A stretch of DNA of 64,000 nucleotides from Liopterus haemorrhoidalis (GCA_963971575.1 OZ020619.1:20466813-20530812); one strand, 5' to 3'; counted from the stretch's first letter, positions 25,562-36,280 are shown. Notes: a model not told the origin generated them from the sequence alone. A program made the numbers and translations.

Positions 25562-25852
25562 ATCTAGACTACTCTAGTATTGTGTATACACTGTAGAGCG
25601 ATTTTACTCTATTAGAGCAACGGTAGAGCAGTTTAGAGCAAATCTAGCTAGAGGAAATCTAGATGCTACATAAACGCGTGTATACTGTCCTTAGAGATAG
25701 AGCTGGATAGAGCAGATTTGCTAGAGCAAGTCTATATGCATGTCGTGCGCGTGTACACCTATAGAGATTATTTAGTCTAGCTTCTGTCTGGCTAGTGTTT
25801 GAAAAATCTACAATAAAATTATTTACATACGTAGTTTGCATACTTGCATGAT

Positions 25853-26157
25853 GCGTTCCCGGCAAAAAGAAGTTGCTGCTGCTCTGGTAATATAGTCTTT
25901 GATGAAAAAAAAGAAGCATAAAATAAGAGGTTGTGGGTAAGGGAGTGGATATCAAAAAGAGAACAAGAGGGAGTACATGCAAAGTTATTACAAGAAATAA
26001 GTTCTCAAGACATAGCTTCATATGAAAATTTTATACGAATGTCACAAAGTGATTTTGAGTATTTGTTGGAACGAATTACTCCAAAAATTAAAAAACAAGA
26101 CACTCATCTTCGAAATGCGATATCACCGTCGGAGCGGCTTACACTTACATTAAGATT
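25853..26157 (+). pseudogene. PIF/Harbinger transposase, N-terminal fragment
   Basis: It reads WVREWISKREQEG, then YENFIRMSQSDFEYLLERI, TPKIKKQDTHLRNAISPSER and LTLTLRFL, the well-conserved N-terminal part of HARBI1-like transposases ahead of the DDE nuclease domain. The upstream piece (MRSRQKEVAAA) needs a frame change to join. At about 26157 the expected LRFLATG is replaced by a read-through into the inverted MADF gene, so the catalytic domain is wholly missing. The open frame runs on to 26230 by chance. Confidence 0.85.
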
Positions 26158-26304
26158 TCTATTTTTATATGCTTTCAAACTACAATCCCATAGTTCAGGA
26201 CGAGCTTCTACTAACTCAATGGGTTTGTAAACTTTTTCTCTCTCCCAAATAAATTTTGAGTCATGTTCGTTTAACGGCACTGTTTCAGACAAAGATTCGT
26301 CCAT
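26155..26304 (-). pseudogene. MADF-domain protein, N-terminal fragment
   Basis: It starts at the ATG at 26304 on the minus strand. After about 25 residues it shows PIELVEARPELWDCSLKAYK, the first helix and WD motif of a MADF/BESS-type DNA-binding domain, the partner protein often encoded by PIF/Harbinger elements. It faces the transposase fragment and ends at the same deletion junction near 26157; translation beyond that point is only the antisense of the transposase. The pair implies an autonomous parent with two convergent genes. Confidence 0.75.
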
Positions 26305-26708
26305 TTTGATTTAAATTAAACAAAAGTTAAATCAAATTAAACAAAATACATTCAAAATTTCACAACAACTACCAATTTAATTGTTACTAGAGATAAAAAT
26401 TATTCAATCTGTTGAATAGAGCTAGAGCAGTCTATCTAGAGCGTCCTTAGTAAACTGACAAGTGTACACAGCACGCCATCTGTCTAGCTAGATCCTCTAA
26501 CTAGAGTCTCCAGTCATGGTTGCTAGAGTACTCTAGCGAGAGCGTCTTGCCACTTGTGTACATTACTAGAGCTAGACGCTCTACCTAGATCCTAGAGTGG
26601 TTCTCGCTAGAGCGCTCTAGCAGCTGTTTACACTTGTAGAACCCTCTAGCTAGATCAATTCTAGCTAAAAAATCTACAGTGTACAGGTACCTTTATAATA
26701 CCGGCCAT

Positions 26709-26877
26709 TTTAGAGATGCGAAAGTCGGCGTACAAGAATAGACATATGTATAAGTAGCCATGACAATTATAGTGAGTAGTCGAATGTAGAAATGTCATTA
26801 GTGAAAATAATATTGTTGTAAATAAATTTAGTGTTTTGGATGTTTTACATGGAATGAAATAAATTATTATATTATAA
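26709..26877. other. Short non-coding spacer
   Basis: AT-rich and unremarkable. It lies between the Harbinger pair and Helitron family B. Confidence 0.3.
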
Positions 26878-27239
26878 CTAGGTTTTTATCCGTCAACTAT
26901 GATGGATTTATAATATATAAATTGCAATAGTTTGTATGTGTATTTAGTTTTATTTTTTAACGTATCTTAATTTCATCACCGATCAGCGAATCACGGGACA
27001 GGATATCACCCGTTAGCCAATCACGGGATGGGGTGTCACCTGTCAGCCAATCAAGAGACAAGGTGTCCCCAGTTAGCCAATCACGAGAACCTTAGAAAAA
27101 ACTGACGTCATAATGTTACCGACACTACATACAGACACTTGCTAATTATATAGTTAGATTATTTATTCATGAACTTTTTAAGATGGAAAAACGATTCATT
27201 TTTACTCAGTACATTACATTTATATTGCTAAAACTAAAA

Positions 27240-28475
27240 ATAATTTGAGACGTTAATTTATGCCTACGAAATCCTAGACATTTATGTATGTAATTATATT
27301 CGTAGATTCTTAGAGAATAAATCTGCAAAATATTGTTCATATCGGTTAAAGGATATAGGATTACTAAATACAGACCCTTGCTAATTATATATGTCAGATT
27401 CTAAGCAAATAAATCTGCAAATTATTGTTGGTCAAAGGATATAACAGTGTCTAGAGTTTCTTGTTTATGCCTACGAAACCCTAGAAATTTCTGCAAATAA
27501 TTATATTTGTAGATTCTTAGAAAATAAATCTGCAAAATATTGTTCATATCGGTCAAAGAATATAGCAGTGTCCTGAGTTTCTTGTCCATGCCTACAAAAC
27601 CCTAGACATTTTTGTATGTAATTATATTCGTAGTTTCTTAGAGAAAAAATCTGCAGAATATTGTTGATAACAGTCAAAGAATATAGTAGCGTCTAGAGTT
27701 TCTTGTTTATGCCTACGAACCCTAGACCAGTGTCACTCAACCTGGTCCCTACCGCCCACTAGTGGGCGGTAGGAATTTTTTGGTGGGCGGTAGGGGTTTT
27801 GTCCAATACTGGTACTTTCCGTTTTTTTTAAATTTAATTGACGTTTTAAAAACATTAAAATGGAAATTATTAAAGTATTATTTAAAAAAATTTCATAGCA
27901 TTATTGAAAAACATTTTCATTAAGTTTTCATAAAATTCTTTACTGTTTATAGTTAAATTTCTCAAAATATACAATTGCCACGTTTTGGTGCATGTATATT
28001 TGTTGTGTTTAATAAAAAGAGATGATGCAGTAAGTTGTTTTATAAAGATTTTTGCAGCTAAATTTTGCGAAAGTATTTGGTAAGTTATTATTATTATACA
28101 ACAGGTGGGCGGTATGAAAATTTTTCTACCAATAGAGATGCTTAAGTGGGCGGTAGGTATGAAAAGGTTGAGTACCCCTGCCCTAGACATTTCTATATGT
28201 TATTTTATCCGCAGATTCTTAGATAATAAATCTGCAAAATATTTTTCATATCGATCATAGGATATAGGAGTGTCTAGAGTTTCTGGCTTATGCCTACGAA
28301 ACCCGAGACATTTCTATATTTTATTTTACCCGCAGATTTTTAGAAAATAAATCTGCAAAATATTATGCATATCGATCAAATCATATAAGGGTATCTAGAG
28401 TTTCTTGTTTATGCCTACGAAATTCTACACATTTCTGTATGTAATTATATTCGTAAATTCTTAGAGAATAAATCT
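27240..28475. repeat. ~120-bp tandem units in Helitron family B
   Basis: Each unit carries 'tatgcctacgaaaccctaga', 'tgtatgtaattatattcgta', 'aataaatctgcaaaatattg' and 'tctagagtttcttg'. The 'gcctacgaa' marker falls near 27256, 27469, 27589, 27710, 28292 and 28412; most steps are 120-121 bases. The 27710-28292 gap equals one step plus the MITE and its duplication. Confidence 0.8.
27728..28180. mobile_element. hAT-like MITE
   Basis: Ends CAGTGTCACTCAACCT and AGGTTGAGTACCCCTG, with the perfect 8-bp duplication ccctagac at 27720-27727 and 28181-28188. GTGGGCGGTAGG repeats lie near both ends. The antisense open frame in it shows no domain. Confidence 0.9.
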
Positions 28476-28633
28476 GCAAAATACCTGTCAATCAAGAGTC
28501 CTCAAGAGTCCCCAGTTAGCCAATCACGAGAACCTTAGGAAAAAATGACGTCACTTATTCATCTTAATTCGCTTGTCTGGGTCACAATGTTACCCAGATC
28601 ACATACACACACTTGCTAATTATATATGTACGA

Positions 28634-29200
28634 TTACGATGACCATTATTTACAAATGAAAATACAGTACAAGAAAAGAAAAGAAGCGTGCGAAGCAGCG
28701 AAGCAAGCGAAAAGACGTCCGGGAGTGGGTCCGTAGAAATTTTTTGAACACATACTCTTCTGAACCTTATTTTAAAGCATTTTTTAATGCAAAAATTAAA
28801 TGGAAAATGTTCTGGCAGTACACATGCGCGTGTATTCTGTAAGAAATGCGTTAAAATTAGCGTCAGGTTAATATTTTTATTTTAACTCCATGTCTAACGT
28901 CATTATCCAAAAATGCTATTCTGTAAGAACATTTGTTAAGGTTAGCGTTAATACAATATTTGTTAACGCGAGGCGCTAGCTCACCCTGTAGAGAGGCTAA
29001 TATTAACTGCACGCGCATGCACTGTTACGTTGAATTTTAACAGGAGTATTTATTTAGTCAAATGCCAAGAGAATATTTCGGTGTTGAATTAAATATTCAG
29101 TGGCAAAATTTATTTTAAAAATGGAACAGAAATGTTTGGTCCTGTGATACTCATTATAACTGGTTTCCACAGTGTATTACATAAAAATATAACATTATTC
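28634..29200 (+). pseudogene. PIF/Harbinger-like remnant with transposase N-terminal piece
   Basis: Plus-strand reading from about 28664 gives RSKRKDVREWVRRNFLNTY, similar to the basic N-terminus and WVREW motif of the Harbinger transposase at 25931. It degenerates after about 60 residues. Following DNA (28820-29040) holds two 'tattctgtaagaa' and 'ttagcgt' blocks related to the complement of 34910-35110, the end region of the Harbinger-type copies downstream. Fragmentary, with no clear termini. Confidence 0.45.
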
Positions 29201-29212
29201 AACTTTTGTTTA

Positions 29213-29363
29213 TGCCGACCGGCGTAGCGTAGTGGTAACACATGTGCTCTGCGTTGCGAAGGTCTCGGATTCGAATCCCGTTCAGGCATGGAAATTTTCT
29301 CAAATAAAAATTGTCCTGGCTAATTGCCACAGCAGCAAAGGCCATTAAATTAAAAAAAAAAAA
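29213..29363 (+). mobile_element. tRNA-derived SINE
   Basis: A tRNA-like head has an A box (TAGCGTAGTGGT) and B box (GGATTCGAATCCC), followed by an unrelated body and a poly-A tail. An 11-bp duplication, acttttgttta, flanks it at 29202-29212 and 29364-29374, proving retroposition. The tRNA part lacks a closing acceptor stem, so it is not a tRNA gene. Confidence 0.85.
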
Positions 29364-29404
29364 ACTTTTGTTTAGTCAATTTATATACTACATTGTATTA
29401 TAAC

Positions 29405-30259
29405 TGTTGCGACCGAAGCGCTTAGTGGGCGGAAAAATTCGAAGAACAGTGTCTTTTGTGTTCGCTAGACACAGAGCGATAGTGGACTGTATATTTACGC
29501 GGGCTGGTAGTAGATAATGGCGGTGAACGGCAACTATAGCGGGAAGGTGAGGTATTCTGGACTATTCACTGACGCGGCATGTACGCCAGTCTTTACAAAG
29601 GGATACGTTAGCCTTGGGAGAGATAGGTTCCCGTTGAGGCCCACATAAAATGTTGTAAGGAGGATCCCTATGCGAAAGACGTCCTCTTGAGTCCCTACCG
29701 AGAGAGGTGGGGGAGTAACGTTCAGTTACCAGCGCGCAGTGAAAGTGCACCAGGAGAGCTCCTAATGAGTAGGACTGCCTGGACGGCAGCGTGCAAGGGC
29801 GCTAAAGCTAAGTGGCTTAAATAAAAAGTGCTACCTTACCAGACTTGCAACTGAACGTCCATGTACATTGATGTTGTATGTGTCAATCCTACTCACTGTG
29901 GATGCAACTGTTATGTGAAGCAGATACCATGCAAGCGTGTTATAGGTTCCAAGCCAAGCAGGTGCAACAGGATGCGAGAGTAGCTCAAGCGGAAGCAAAG
30001 CGGCAAAGTGCAGTAGTAGTTCCTCGATCCGTTGCACTTGGAGTACCTAAAAATGTTGCAAAACACAGTATTGTTCTCATACAGGTGAAGATGGTGATGA
30101 ATTAATGTGGCACTCAGCTACCAAAGGGCGTGCTGAGGTGCTACAGTAAAGTTATGGCTACTCGTGGTAGCGCGTACGTGACACCACGTGAAACGTAGGT
30201 GTAAAATAACAACTAAAAAGATAAGTAATTAGAATATGTGAGAATATAACTAAATACTT
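29405..30259. other. GC-richer unclassified segment, possible LTR or 5' leader
   Basis: It starts TGTTGCGACC, is clearly richer in GC than its neighbours, and lies just upstream of the Gypsy 5' LTR stub. No domain is found in either strand; short frames (29562-29750, 29831-30105) overlap antisense. It might be a solo LTR or the leader of another element. No partner copy is present in the window. Confidence 0.3.
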
Positions 30260-30346
30260 ACCAGCAATCATATATCAAGTCATATAATACATGTATGTCA
30301 AACTAAATTGTATTATAAAATATATATAAATAAACATATAAAAACA
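30260..30346 (+). repeat. 5' LTR remnant
   Basis: 87 bases identical to 34150-34236, including CCAGCAATCATATATCAAG and the ATATAAATAAACATAT stretch. The U3-side 54 bases present in the 3' LTR are not found upstream, so this LTR is truncated or replaced. Confidence 0.85.
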
Positions 30347-30380
30347 TGGCGCAGTCGATATATTAACAAAATAAATAAAA

Positions 30381-31147
30381 ATGGAATATAATAAGCCAAA
30401 CGTCTTAAGTTTAAGTGACAATGTTTGTGAAAATTTTCGCAATTTTAAAGAAGAAGTTGAAATTTTCCTCATTGCTACTGAAACGAGCAAGAAACCAAAA
30501 AATGTGAACTATCAAATAAAAGTTCTCAAGAAAGATTACTGCGAGAAGATCTAAATTTAGAAAAATCAGTGACATTTTGTAAATCTGTTGAAATGGCCGA
30601 GAAAAATATGAAAATTTTAAAAAATTCAACAAATGAGTGTGTTGACATTATTAATAAATATTCAGATAAAACTGAGTTTAAAAGAAATAAGGCACACCCA
30701 AATCAATTAAAAAAATGTTATCGGTGCAATAACAGTCACTTTGGAACCTGTCCAGCAATGGGAAAAACTTGCAGCAAATGTAAGAAGCCCAATCATTTTG
30801 CAATAGCATGCAAAAGTAAAAAATGCAATGAACTATTAGAACAAAATGATAATTGTGAAGAAGTTAACAGTTATGTCAGTGATGATGAGCATTGGAAATT
30901 AAATTCAGTAATTCGTATTGGAGAAATAAGAAGAAAACAATCCTGGACCAAATTTGTAACAATCAAAGGAATACCAATCAAATTTAAGTTAGATAGTGGG
31001 GCTGAAGTAAATATATTACCTCTTAGTTACGTTAAGAAACTAAATTCCTTAAAATATATTAAAAGAAGTAAAATCAAATTAGAAGCCTTTGGAGGATTTC
31101 ATATCACACCTATTGGACAGCTAGACTTAGAAATAAACCAAAGATAA
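30381..31147 (+). pseudogene. Gypsy gag with zinc knuckles, then protease
   Basis: The ATG at 30381 starts a gag-like N-terminus (a FRNFKEEVEIFL stretch) that breaks within about 60 codons; most of the capsid domain is deleted. From 30569 the nucleocapsid is readable: CYRCNNSHFGTC and CSKCKKPNHFAIAC zinc knuckles. The retropepsin follows, with its DSGA active-site motif (KFKLDSGAEVNILP) near residue 140 of this stretch, then an ALGGF-like flap region. The frame ends at 31145-31147 and continues 8 bases later in another frame. These would form the particle core and process the polyprotein; this copy cannot do so. Confidence 0.85.
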
Positions 31148-31154
31148 AATTGTT

Positions 31155-33580
31155 GTGACAAGATTTGTTATAATTAACAAAGAAACCACGCCAATTTTGG
31201 GATTGGAAAGTTGCGTTGAATTAGATTTAATAAAGAAAGTTAACAGCATTGTTAACAAAAGTAAGGAAGAAGATTCGCGAAAATTAAAAATTTTCAATAA
31301 CCATAAAGATGTTTTTAGCGGGCTAGGATGTTTTCCAGACCAATGTACAATAAAATTGAACAATGATGCAGTACCTCATACAAGTCCCGCTAGAAGAATT
31401 CCGATGAAAATTAGAACAAAATTCAAAGAACATCTGAAATTATTAATAGAAAAAGAAGTAATATTGCCTGTCACTGAACCTGTAGAATGGGTTAATAATA
31501 TCGTAATAGTTGAGAAACCAAATGGTTCCTTAAGAATGTGCATTGATCCTCAGCAATTAAATAAATACATTATACGTGAAAGATATACAATACCTACTCT
31601 GGAGGAACTAGCGCCCAATTTAGCTAATAAAAAATGTTATACTGTTTTAGATATCAAAGATGGTTTTCATCATATTAAATTGGATGAAAAATCAAGTAAA
31701 CTTTGTTCATTTAGTACAATTTTTGGAACGTATAGATTCCTAAGGGCGCCATTTGGTTTATCGAAATTTTTCAAAGGTTAGTATATAAGTATTTTGGAGA
31801 TATTAAAGGTGTATCGATTTATTTTGATGATTTGTGCATTGCTACTGACACAAAATCAGAAAATGATGACATTTTAAAAACTGTCTTAAAAAGAGCAAGG
31901 CAATATAATATTAAATTCAATTTCGATAAATTTAAATATTGTGAAAGTAAAATAAAATATTTAGGTGTAATATTTAGCGAACAAGGAATGTTTCCTGATC
32001 CAGATAAAGTTTCAATTATCAAATCTCTAAAAAATCCTAAAGATAAAAAAGAATTGCAAAGAATGTTAGGTATGATAAACTACTTAAGAGAGTTCATTCC
32101 AAATTTATCAGGAATTATTTCCCCTCTTCGATATTTATTACAAAAAGATGTTGCTTGGCAATGGTCAGAAAATCATTCAAAAATTGTGGAAGATTTAAAA
32201 AACATAATTAGCAGCGAAAAAGTTCTTTCTCCTTTTAACCCTACGCTACCCATTGAAATACAATGTGATGCATCTAAAGATTCATTAGGTAGTTGCTGAT
32301 TACAAAACAGGAAACCAGTGTACTTTGCTTCAAGATCTCTTAATAAATCTGAAGTAAACTACGCACAGATTGAAAAAGAACTCTTGGCTATTTGTTTTGC
32401 TTGTGAAAAATACCATAATTACATTTACGGTCATAAAAATGTAACTATTTATACAGATCATATGCCTTTAGTCTCTATAATAAATAAGCCATTATATAAA
32501 ATAAAAAATAATAGAATAAAAAGACTAAAAATAAAATTAATGATTTACCAATTTGAATTAAAATATCTTGCAGGAAAGTATATGTACATTGCAGACTATT
32601 TATCAAGATGTGGTATTGTAACAAAAATTAGTGTCGATGAGACTATGAAAGATGTCATTCACAGCATAGGAACTAATGAAATAGAATTTAGTGAATATAG
32701 ATTAGAACAGTTTAAAGATGAAACAAAAAATGATTCAGTTTTACTTAAAGTAGCTCAATACTATTTTGAAGGGTGGCCAAAAGTTATAAATACTAATGAT
32801 GAATTAAAGCACTTCTGGAAAGTAAAAAATGATATTGATTTTAATGACGACCTATTATATATTGACAATCGTTTAATTGTACCTAAAAAACTTAGAAAAT
32901 ATGTTCTGACGACCTTACATGAAACACATTTAGGCGCAACTAAGATTAATAAAATCGTAAATAAATTATTTTACTGGCCAGGTATATCGTCGGATATTAA
33001 GAATTTAATAGGCGGTTGTCAAATTTGTCAAAAATATCAAAAATCTAAAACAAAAAATTCTCTAATAAATCATAATATACCAAATATACCTTTTTACAAA
33101 ATAGCAGCTGATATAGCAGACTTTGCAGGAATTAGCTATCTTGTAACAGTTGACTATTATTCTAGGTGGATAGAGGTATTCAAACTTAATAGTAAAAATA
33201 GTTTTTCTATTAAAACAAAATTAAAAGAATTATTTGCAAGGTATGGCATACCAGCAATAATTATAGCGGACAATATGCCTTTCAATTCCTATGAACTGAA
33301 AGAATTTGCAAAACAGTGGAACTTTCAGTTTATAACATCTAGCCCTCACTATCCTAAAAGTAATGGATTAGCTGAGAAAGCAGTAGGGATTATAAAATCA
33401 ATGCTTAAAAAAGCAAGCGACTCCAAGCAGGATTTAGAATTATACTTATTGAACTATAGGAACGCTCCAGTTTCAAATTTAGATTATTCTCCTTCACAAT
33501 TACTTAATAGTAGAAATTTACGAACAAAACTGCCAGTCAAAATAGATAACTTGATTCCTAAATTAATACCTCAATATTAA
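31155..33580 (+). pseudogene. Gypsy pol: reverse transcriptase, RNase H, integrase
   Basis: Three stretches. 31155-31781: fingers and palm with SLRMCIDPQQLNKYI and YTVLDIKDGFHHIKL (first catalytic Asp), ending at a stop where the next RT motif should start. 31800-32299: SIYFDDLCIAT (the catalytic DD), thumb, and the start of RNase H (IQCDASKD). 32318-33580 is in the same frame as the second, separated only by a TGA at 32297-32299: RNase H (ELLAICFACEKY, TDHMPL), the integrase zinc finger (HETH ... CQICQKY) and the core with Asp in AADIADF, Asp in IIADNM and Glu in NGLAEKAV. Normal order and length for Gypsy; non-functional. Confidence 0.9.
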
Positions 33581-33717
33581 TTATGTTATATATATAGGCT
33601 TTATTATAGATTCTTATTACATTTAAAATAATATATATTTATGACATTATATTTTTTGTTATCAATTGACTTGTTCCGGGGTAACTATGGATATACATTT
33701 GTATGTCACAGTTTGTA
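33577..33717. other. ~140-bp insertion splitting the integrase C-terminus
   Basis: AT-rich DNA between the end of the readable integrase core and the KKMIDNQKKQKLYYN strand that should follow directly. It introduces stops. No clear terminal repeats, so its origin is unknown. Confidence 0.5.
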
Positions 33718-34003
33718 TCAAAAAATGATTGATAATCAGAAGAAACAGAAATTATATTACAATAAGAAAACTAATATAAAAAATGACGAATTCGAAGAGG
33801 GAGAAAAGGTGCTTGTACAAAATATGGACAGTAAATTTTGGGAACAAGGTATTATAGTTAAAAAGTCAGATCAACCTCGTTCATATTTAGTAAAAACTAA
33901 TAATGGTAAAAACATAAGAAGAAATATAATTCACTTAAGGAAAACACACTTCAATACAAGGAGTGGCAGAAAAGTTAAATCACCTTTAAATATTACCCTT
34001 TAG
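33718..34003 (+). pseudogene. Gypsy integrase C-terminal domain
   Basis: It reads NQKKQKLYYNKKTN, then EEGEKVLVQNMDSKFWEQG and NIIHLRKTHFN, the small beta-barrel DNA-binding domain that ends insect Gypsy integrases. The stop is 82 bases before the polypurine tract. It is separated from the core by the insertion above. Confidence 0.8.
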
Positions 34004-34085
34004 TATCTCGAAGTTCTTATATATTTATTAAATAATAATACAATAGTATTTAAAAAAAATAATAATTATTATAATAAGAAACTTG

Positions 34086-34236
34086 AAGAGGGAAATGTTA
34101 TGAACTAAAATTATATAATAAATTAGTAGGCTAGATGACTAGGCAACGGACCAGCAATCATATATCAAGTCATATAATACATGTATGTCAAACTAAATTG
34201 TATTATAAAATATATATAAATAAACATATAAAAACA
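34086..34236 (+). repeat. Polypurine tract and 3' LTR
   Basis: AAGAGGGAAA directly precedes the 141-bp LTR, which starts TGTTATGAAC and ends AAAAACA. An ATATAAATA stretch near 34214 may serve as a TATA-like element. The last 87 bases equal the 5' LTR stub. Confidence 0.8.
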
Positions 34237-35110
34237 GTGTTAGTCTGTAGGAAGACGTGCGGCTTTCTCAAAAGTTGAATTATTACTGTTGTAATGCATT
34301 TGCTAGTGACGATCCGACAAGATTCGAAACGAATTCCAACCGGTCGACTAGCAAATGCAGTGGCGTAGAAGTCATGAAGGGGTTCGCCGTGAAGCGGCTA
34401 TATGCGTTGTCCAAACAATAACAGTTTATCTAATTTTTTAATAATATGTGAATTATATGTTCATTCTATTTTTAAAAAGGTGTTCGGTGATATTAATTAT
34501 TAAATTTGATTTATTACGCTATTTCTACCCTGGAATAACACTGTTGTGATCGTCATTATCAATCTCATCAATTGTTTCTTCAAATAATACACCATTAAAA
34601 TGTACTGCGATATTTTGGAACACGGCGGAGGCATAAGTGAAGTTTTGTAGCTTTCAGAGGATTATAATTTTAAGTTCTGTGTGTCAACAAAACCCAAAAC
34701 TGCTCTCCAATACTCCATTTACTTCCTTTCTATACAATTACTTGAACTTGCGTCTGGGTTACTTGTATAACAAAAATTATGAAGCGTCATTCTTATCTCT
34801 ACTGTAAAGAATTCACTTTAAAAAGTAATAGAAAGTTGATTAATATTCCTACCGTCTTGTGTTTTATTCATTTTTTTTTTTAAATAACATGACATTTACT
34901 TAAATAGGATCAGCCATTTTTGTAAACTTAACACCAGCGTTAACTTTTAAAGCCACCGTTTCGGCAGGCGCTTATTGTAGAACGTTAACTGGCTATTTTA
35001 ACGCCGCCGCGCTATAATTTTGACAAATATATGTTTAGCGAATAGCATTTAGGTTAAAAATGGTGTTAAAAAAATTAACGTTAGTTTCTGACGCTAAGAT
35101 TTTAACATCA
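34237..35110 (-). pseudogene. PIF/Harbinger remnant, copy 2 (transposase C-terminal piece)
   Basis: On the minus strand, about 34760-34560 gives RKEVNGVLESSFGF, a break, then TYASAVFQNIAVHFNG and EETIDEID, matching the end of HARBI1-like transposases (the usual VLHNIA helix). The end region (34910-35110) has 'ttaacgttagtttctgacgc' and 'cttagagaatagac', shared with 39380-39520. A palindromic hairpin of ~60 bp (GCATTTGCTAGT / ACTAGCAAATGC) lies at 34296-34358, and CAGTGGCGTAGAAG at 34356 may be a stray hAT end. The DNA at 34490-34503 is the empty form of the Helitron site occupied at 36661. Confidence 0.6.
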
Positions 35111-36280
35111 TGCTTAGAGAATAGACCCAATTATAAGTTAAATATTTTTTTTATAATTTTAATAGAAACATTTATTTTTTTATTGGAAATACATATGAAA
35201 CTTATGAAACTAAAAAGAAAACATTAAATATACAAAAAATATATAATTTTTATGTAAACTTGATTAAACTCAATAAACTCTCAAACTCAAATAAAAAAAA
35301 ATATATATGATTTCAATATATTTAATCTAAAAATGATTTGAATTATTAAATTATTTCTGATGATATTTTTCAGTGCTATGTATTTTTTTTAATATCATTT
35401 TTGGTCAGTGTTGTAATGTATCTATACAATACAATGTAATGTATGTATACAAATTAGATACTTTTTGAAGTATGTATCTGTATCTGTATCTAGATATTTA
35501 AATTGAAGTATCTTGTATCTGTATTTCAGATACTTTGATCGTTACTTTATTTTTATACCATAATACCGAGCTGATATAATAGTTTAATTACAAATTGTCA
35601 TTTTAAATATTTTATTTTTACTATAAAAAAAATGTCAACAAAAAAAATCACTCGTTTCTCGTAGCTTTTGAACTGCCGTAATAATAATAGGTATTTAGGT
35701 ACCACAATAGTAGGTACAACACTTAAGGAAAATGGGTCATTATTAATGAAAACTAAGTTTTTGAATTTGTTTTGCAGTTTTGAACTATTGTTGTTATTTT
35801 GATGAGCAATTTACTAAAAACATATGAAAAATTATATCCAAACAAGTGGTTTGGGAGTGGACCGTGGTTTTGTGAAGCCTTGGGCAAGATAAATTAAGGC
35901 CCTTCAAAATTAATACATATAATAAAGGCTCGTTCGCAAAAGCCCACATATGCTAACGATCATTAATTAAAAAAATATACAATTTTCATAATATTTAAAA
36001 TATAGTACAGAAAATAAAATACAGTACAAATACAGTACAAAAAATAATAGTACTGTATAATACAGTACGAATGGTCACCGTAATTATAATATATAACATT
36101 GTATAGAATTATTTCATGCATACGATCCATACCTCTTAACAGTTTGTGTTATTGTTTTATTTAAACTTTTTTAGCCAAATATCTCTTTTGATTAATAATA
36201 CATAATTTAAAAAAAATATTTTTTTAACGTAAATAACACCTTTGTCTAGTTGTAACTTGTTTTAAATGTATCGTTATAAT
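35111..36280. other. Non-coding AT-rich stretch
   Basis: It contains a short cluster of GTATCTGTATC repeats (35470-35530) and AATACAGTAC repeats (36000-36070). No gene, terminal repeat or RNA is recognised. Confidence 0.35.

Larger units (their letters stand above)
25261..26692. mobile_element. PIF/Harbinger element nested in the outer one
   Basis: Ends AGGTACCTGTACACTGTAGA and its exact complement (20-bp perfect inverted repeats), flanked by TTA on both sides (25258-25260 and 26693-26695), the canonical PIF/Harbinger duplication. The subterminal regions are dense in CTAGAGC/GCTCTAG motifs. It holds the N-termini of both superfamily proteins facing each other, joined by an internal deletion near 26157, and a hAT MITE at 25318-25561. 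A perfect duplication and perfect ends suggest recent activity in trans. Confidence 0.85.
24311..26708. mobile_element. PIF/Harbinger-like element (outer)
   Basis: Perfect 17-bp terminal repeats ATGGCCGGTATTATAAA (24311) and its complement ending at 26708. If the element is taken to start at TGGCC, the flanks are TTA (left) and TTT (right), close to the TWA duplication of PIF/Harbinger. It carries the remains of a Myb/SANT-like DNA-binding ORF, typical of this superfamily, and a TA microsatellite. A second Harbinger element sits just inside its right end. Confidence 0.65.
26878..28633 (-). mobile_element. Non-autonomous Helitron, family B (expanded copy)
   Basis: Reading on the minus strand it begins TCGTACATATATAATTAG at 28633 after an A. 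It ends CTAG (26881-26878) before a T, with a CCATCA/CCGTCA hairpin (26890-26905) 8 bases ahead of CTAG. The 282-bp plus-strand copy at 36661-36942 shares both ends and the GCCAATCACG blocks. This copy is longer because it holds an array of ~120-bp units and a hAT MITE (27728-28180). No Rep/helicase domain. Confidence 0.8.
30260..34236 (+). mobile_element. Degenerate Ty3/Gypsy LTR retrotransposon
   Basis: Order: 5' LTR stub (30260-30346), primer-binding-site-like TGGCGCAGTCGAT (30347), gag, protease, reverse transcriptase, RNase H, integrase, polypurine tract AAGAGGGAAA (34086-34095) and 3' LTR (34096-34236). Integrase after RNase H marks Ty3/Gypsy (Metaviridae). No envelope-like gene is present. 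The 5' LTR keeps only its last 87 bases, identical to the end of the 3' LTR. Internal genes carry frameshifts, a stop and an insertion. Confidence 0.9.

Noticed and set aside
29213..29290. tRNA gene
   Set aside because: A and B boxes are present but the acceptor ends do not pair, and an A-tail with an 11-bp duplication shows a SINE.
30260..34236. Endogenous retrovirus (errantivirus) with env
   Set aside because: No envelope-like ORF between integrase and the 3' LTR; the polypurine tract follows within ~80 bases.
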